From contig CAMLPA010000015.1 of the NCBI GenBank assembly GCA_946481605.1, positions 1 through 17,645 of the forward strand: a stretch of DNA of 17,645 nt, given 5' to 3'. The notes below the pieces were generated by a model. That model saw only the letters and a list, made by a program, of their open reading frames with translations, did no database searches and was not told where the DNA came from. This stretch comes from an uncultured Flavihumibacter sp. (GTDB lineage: Bacteria; Bacteroidota; Bacteroidia; Chitinophagales; Chitinophagaceae). Below, in pieces: positions 16,672-17,645 of the stretch; within the stretch, counting starts at the first letter, position 1, and every line of letters starts with the position of its first letter. The position numbers and the translations under genes were made by a program.

Positions 16672-17645
16672 ATGATAACAAGAACGATTGCTGCCGGAAA
16701 GAACCACTTTAAAAAACTGGTTGGCCTTGCATGCTTATTACCCGGATTCCTGCAACTCCAGGCACAAACGCCGGCATTCCCCGGCGCGGAAGGTTTCGGT
16801 CGCTTTGCCACTGGCGCAAGAGGCGCCGCGAACCCGTCCGTATATGTTGTGACCAACCTGAACGACAATGGTCCCGGCTCGTTCCGCGATGCGGTGAGCC
16901 AGCCCGGAAGGTTCGTGGTTTTTGCCGTGGGCGGCATCATCAACCTTCAATCTAATGTGACCATCGCAAAAAATGTGACCATCGCCGGGCAAACAGCTCC
17001 GGGCGACGGCATAGTGTTGTTCAATAAAAGAGTAACCTTTTCCAACGCCAGTAATACCATCTGCCGCTTCCTGCGCATCAGGCTGGGGGCCACCGGCAAC
17101 TCGGGGAACGATGCTTCGGGCCTCTCCAACGGCAGAAACATCATCCTCGATCACATGTCCATTACCTGGGGAATGGATGAAAACTTCTCCATCAACTGGG
17201 ACAATAAAAACGAATCGCCCGATAACATCACGGTGCAGAATTCCATTATCGGACAGGGCCTGCACAGGGAAAACCATTCCGCGGGCGGACTTATTCAAAC
17301 ACCCGATGGCGGAAAAGTTAGTCTGATCAGGAACCTTTACATCAGCAATAAAACAAGGAACCCCAAAGTAAAAGGGGTGAACGAATTCGTGAACAACGTG
17401 GTGTACAACTGGGGAAATCACGGCAATACCTATGGCCATTCCCAGTCGGGCGATGCCTACATCATGGGGGGCTCTTCCGGTGTTTCAGAAGTGAACATCC
17501 TCAACAACTACTTCATGAGCGGCCCCTTAACACCTCCTTCCAAAACAACGCCATTTTCCAGGGGAACGGGTACATTCAATGTTTTCGGCTCCGGGAACTT
17601 TTTCGACAACAACAGGAATGGTGTGCTGGACGGCGCGGAGGTGCC
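16672..17645 (+). CDS. Secreted pectate lyase, PL1-type (3' end outside window)
   Basis: The frame is open from ATG 16672 to the right edge (324 full codons), so the C-terminus is missing. Residues 1-32 form a signal peptide ending LQLQAQ, without a lipobox Cys at the cleavage site. The mature part opens with FPGAEGFGRFATGARG (36-51), the hallmark start of Bacteroidota PL1 lyases, then YVVTNLNDNGPGSFRDAV. The parallel beta-helix region contains ILDHMSITWGMDEN (158-171), the family's DH and DEN calcium/active-site area, HSAGGLI (202-208), and TRNPKVK (228-234). TRNPKVK aligns by pattern with the RxPxxR motif of pectate lyases; Arg229 would be the catalytic base, and Lys replaces the second Arg. 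Family knowledge: these enzymes cleave polygalacturonan by calcium-dependent beta-elimination. Position behind susD 2 supports a pectic substrate for the whole operon. Exact PL1 subfamily is not assignable here. Confidence 0.93.
   Translation, partial: MITRTIAAGKNHFKKLVGLACLLPGFLQLQAQTPAFPGAEGFGRFATGARGAANPSVYVVTNLNDNGPGSFRDAVSQPGRFVVFAVGGIINLQSNVTIAKNVTIAGQTAPGDGIVLFNKRVTFSNASNTICRFLRIRLGATGNSGNDASGLSNGRNIILDHMSITWGMDENFSINWDNKNESPDNITVQNSIIGQGLHRENHSAGGLIQTPDGGKVSLIRNLYISNKTRNPKVKGVNEFVNNVVYNWGNHGNTYGHSQSGDAYIMGGSSGVSEVNILNNYFMSGPLTPPSKTTPFSRGTGTFNVFGSGNFFDNNRNGVLDGAEV

Overview
This window comes from a Bacteroidota genome. A Chitinophagaceae-like member is my best guess, but the genus cannot be fixed from sequence alone. 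The phylum call rests on two SusC/SusD outer-membrane pairs, Cys-anchored lipoproteins with FSSC-type lipoboxes, A-rich start regions without clear Shine-Dalgarno sites, and near-contiguous co-directional genes. The window is most of a polysaccharide utilisation locus (PUL). It is cut at both ends inside genes for pectin-active enzymes.

Layout. Bases 1-894 (minus strand) hold the N-terminal part of a secreted SGNH/CE12-type esterase resembling rhamnogalacturonan acetylesterases. A 414-bp divergent intergenic region (895-1308) follows. It has several short inverted and direct repeats but no convincing consensus promoter. From 1309 to the right edge all genes are on the plus strand with gaps of 1-46 bp, which looks like one operon. 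The order is: four-domain FAS1 (fasciclin) lipoprotein (1309-3570); SusC-like transporter 1 (3617-6871); SusD-like lipoprotein 1 (6880-8364); FAS1 lipoprotein with a C-terminal beta-rich module (8373-10094); a second FAS1 lipoprotein of the same plan (10104-11696); SusC-like transporter 2 (11698-14922); SusD-like lipoprotein 2 (14948-16645); and a secreted PL1-type pectate lyase (16672 to beyond the edge).

How the genes may work together (inference). The pectate lyase and the esterase would cleave and deacetylate pectic glycans outside the cell or in the periplasm. The two SusCD pairs would import the resulting oligosaccharides. The three FAS1 lipoproteins sit where SusE/SusF-like surface glycan-binding proteins often lie. 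They may bind glycan, bind the wall surface, or act as accessory subunits of the SusCD complexes. The repeated order FAS1-SusC-SusD, with two extra-module FAS1 proteins in the middle, is the most distinctive feature and the best candidate for an under-described system. No RNA gene, insertion sequence, CRISPR array, sigma/anti-sigma pair or regulator gene is visible in the window.
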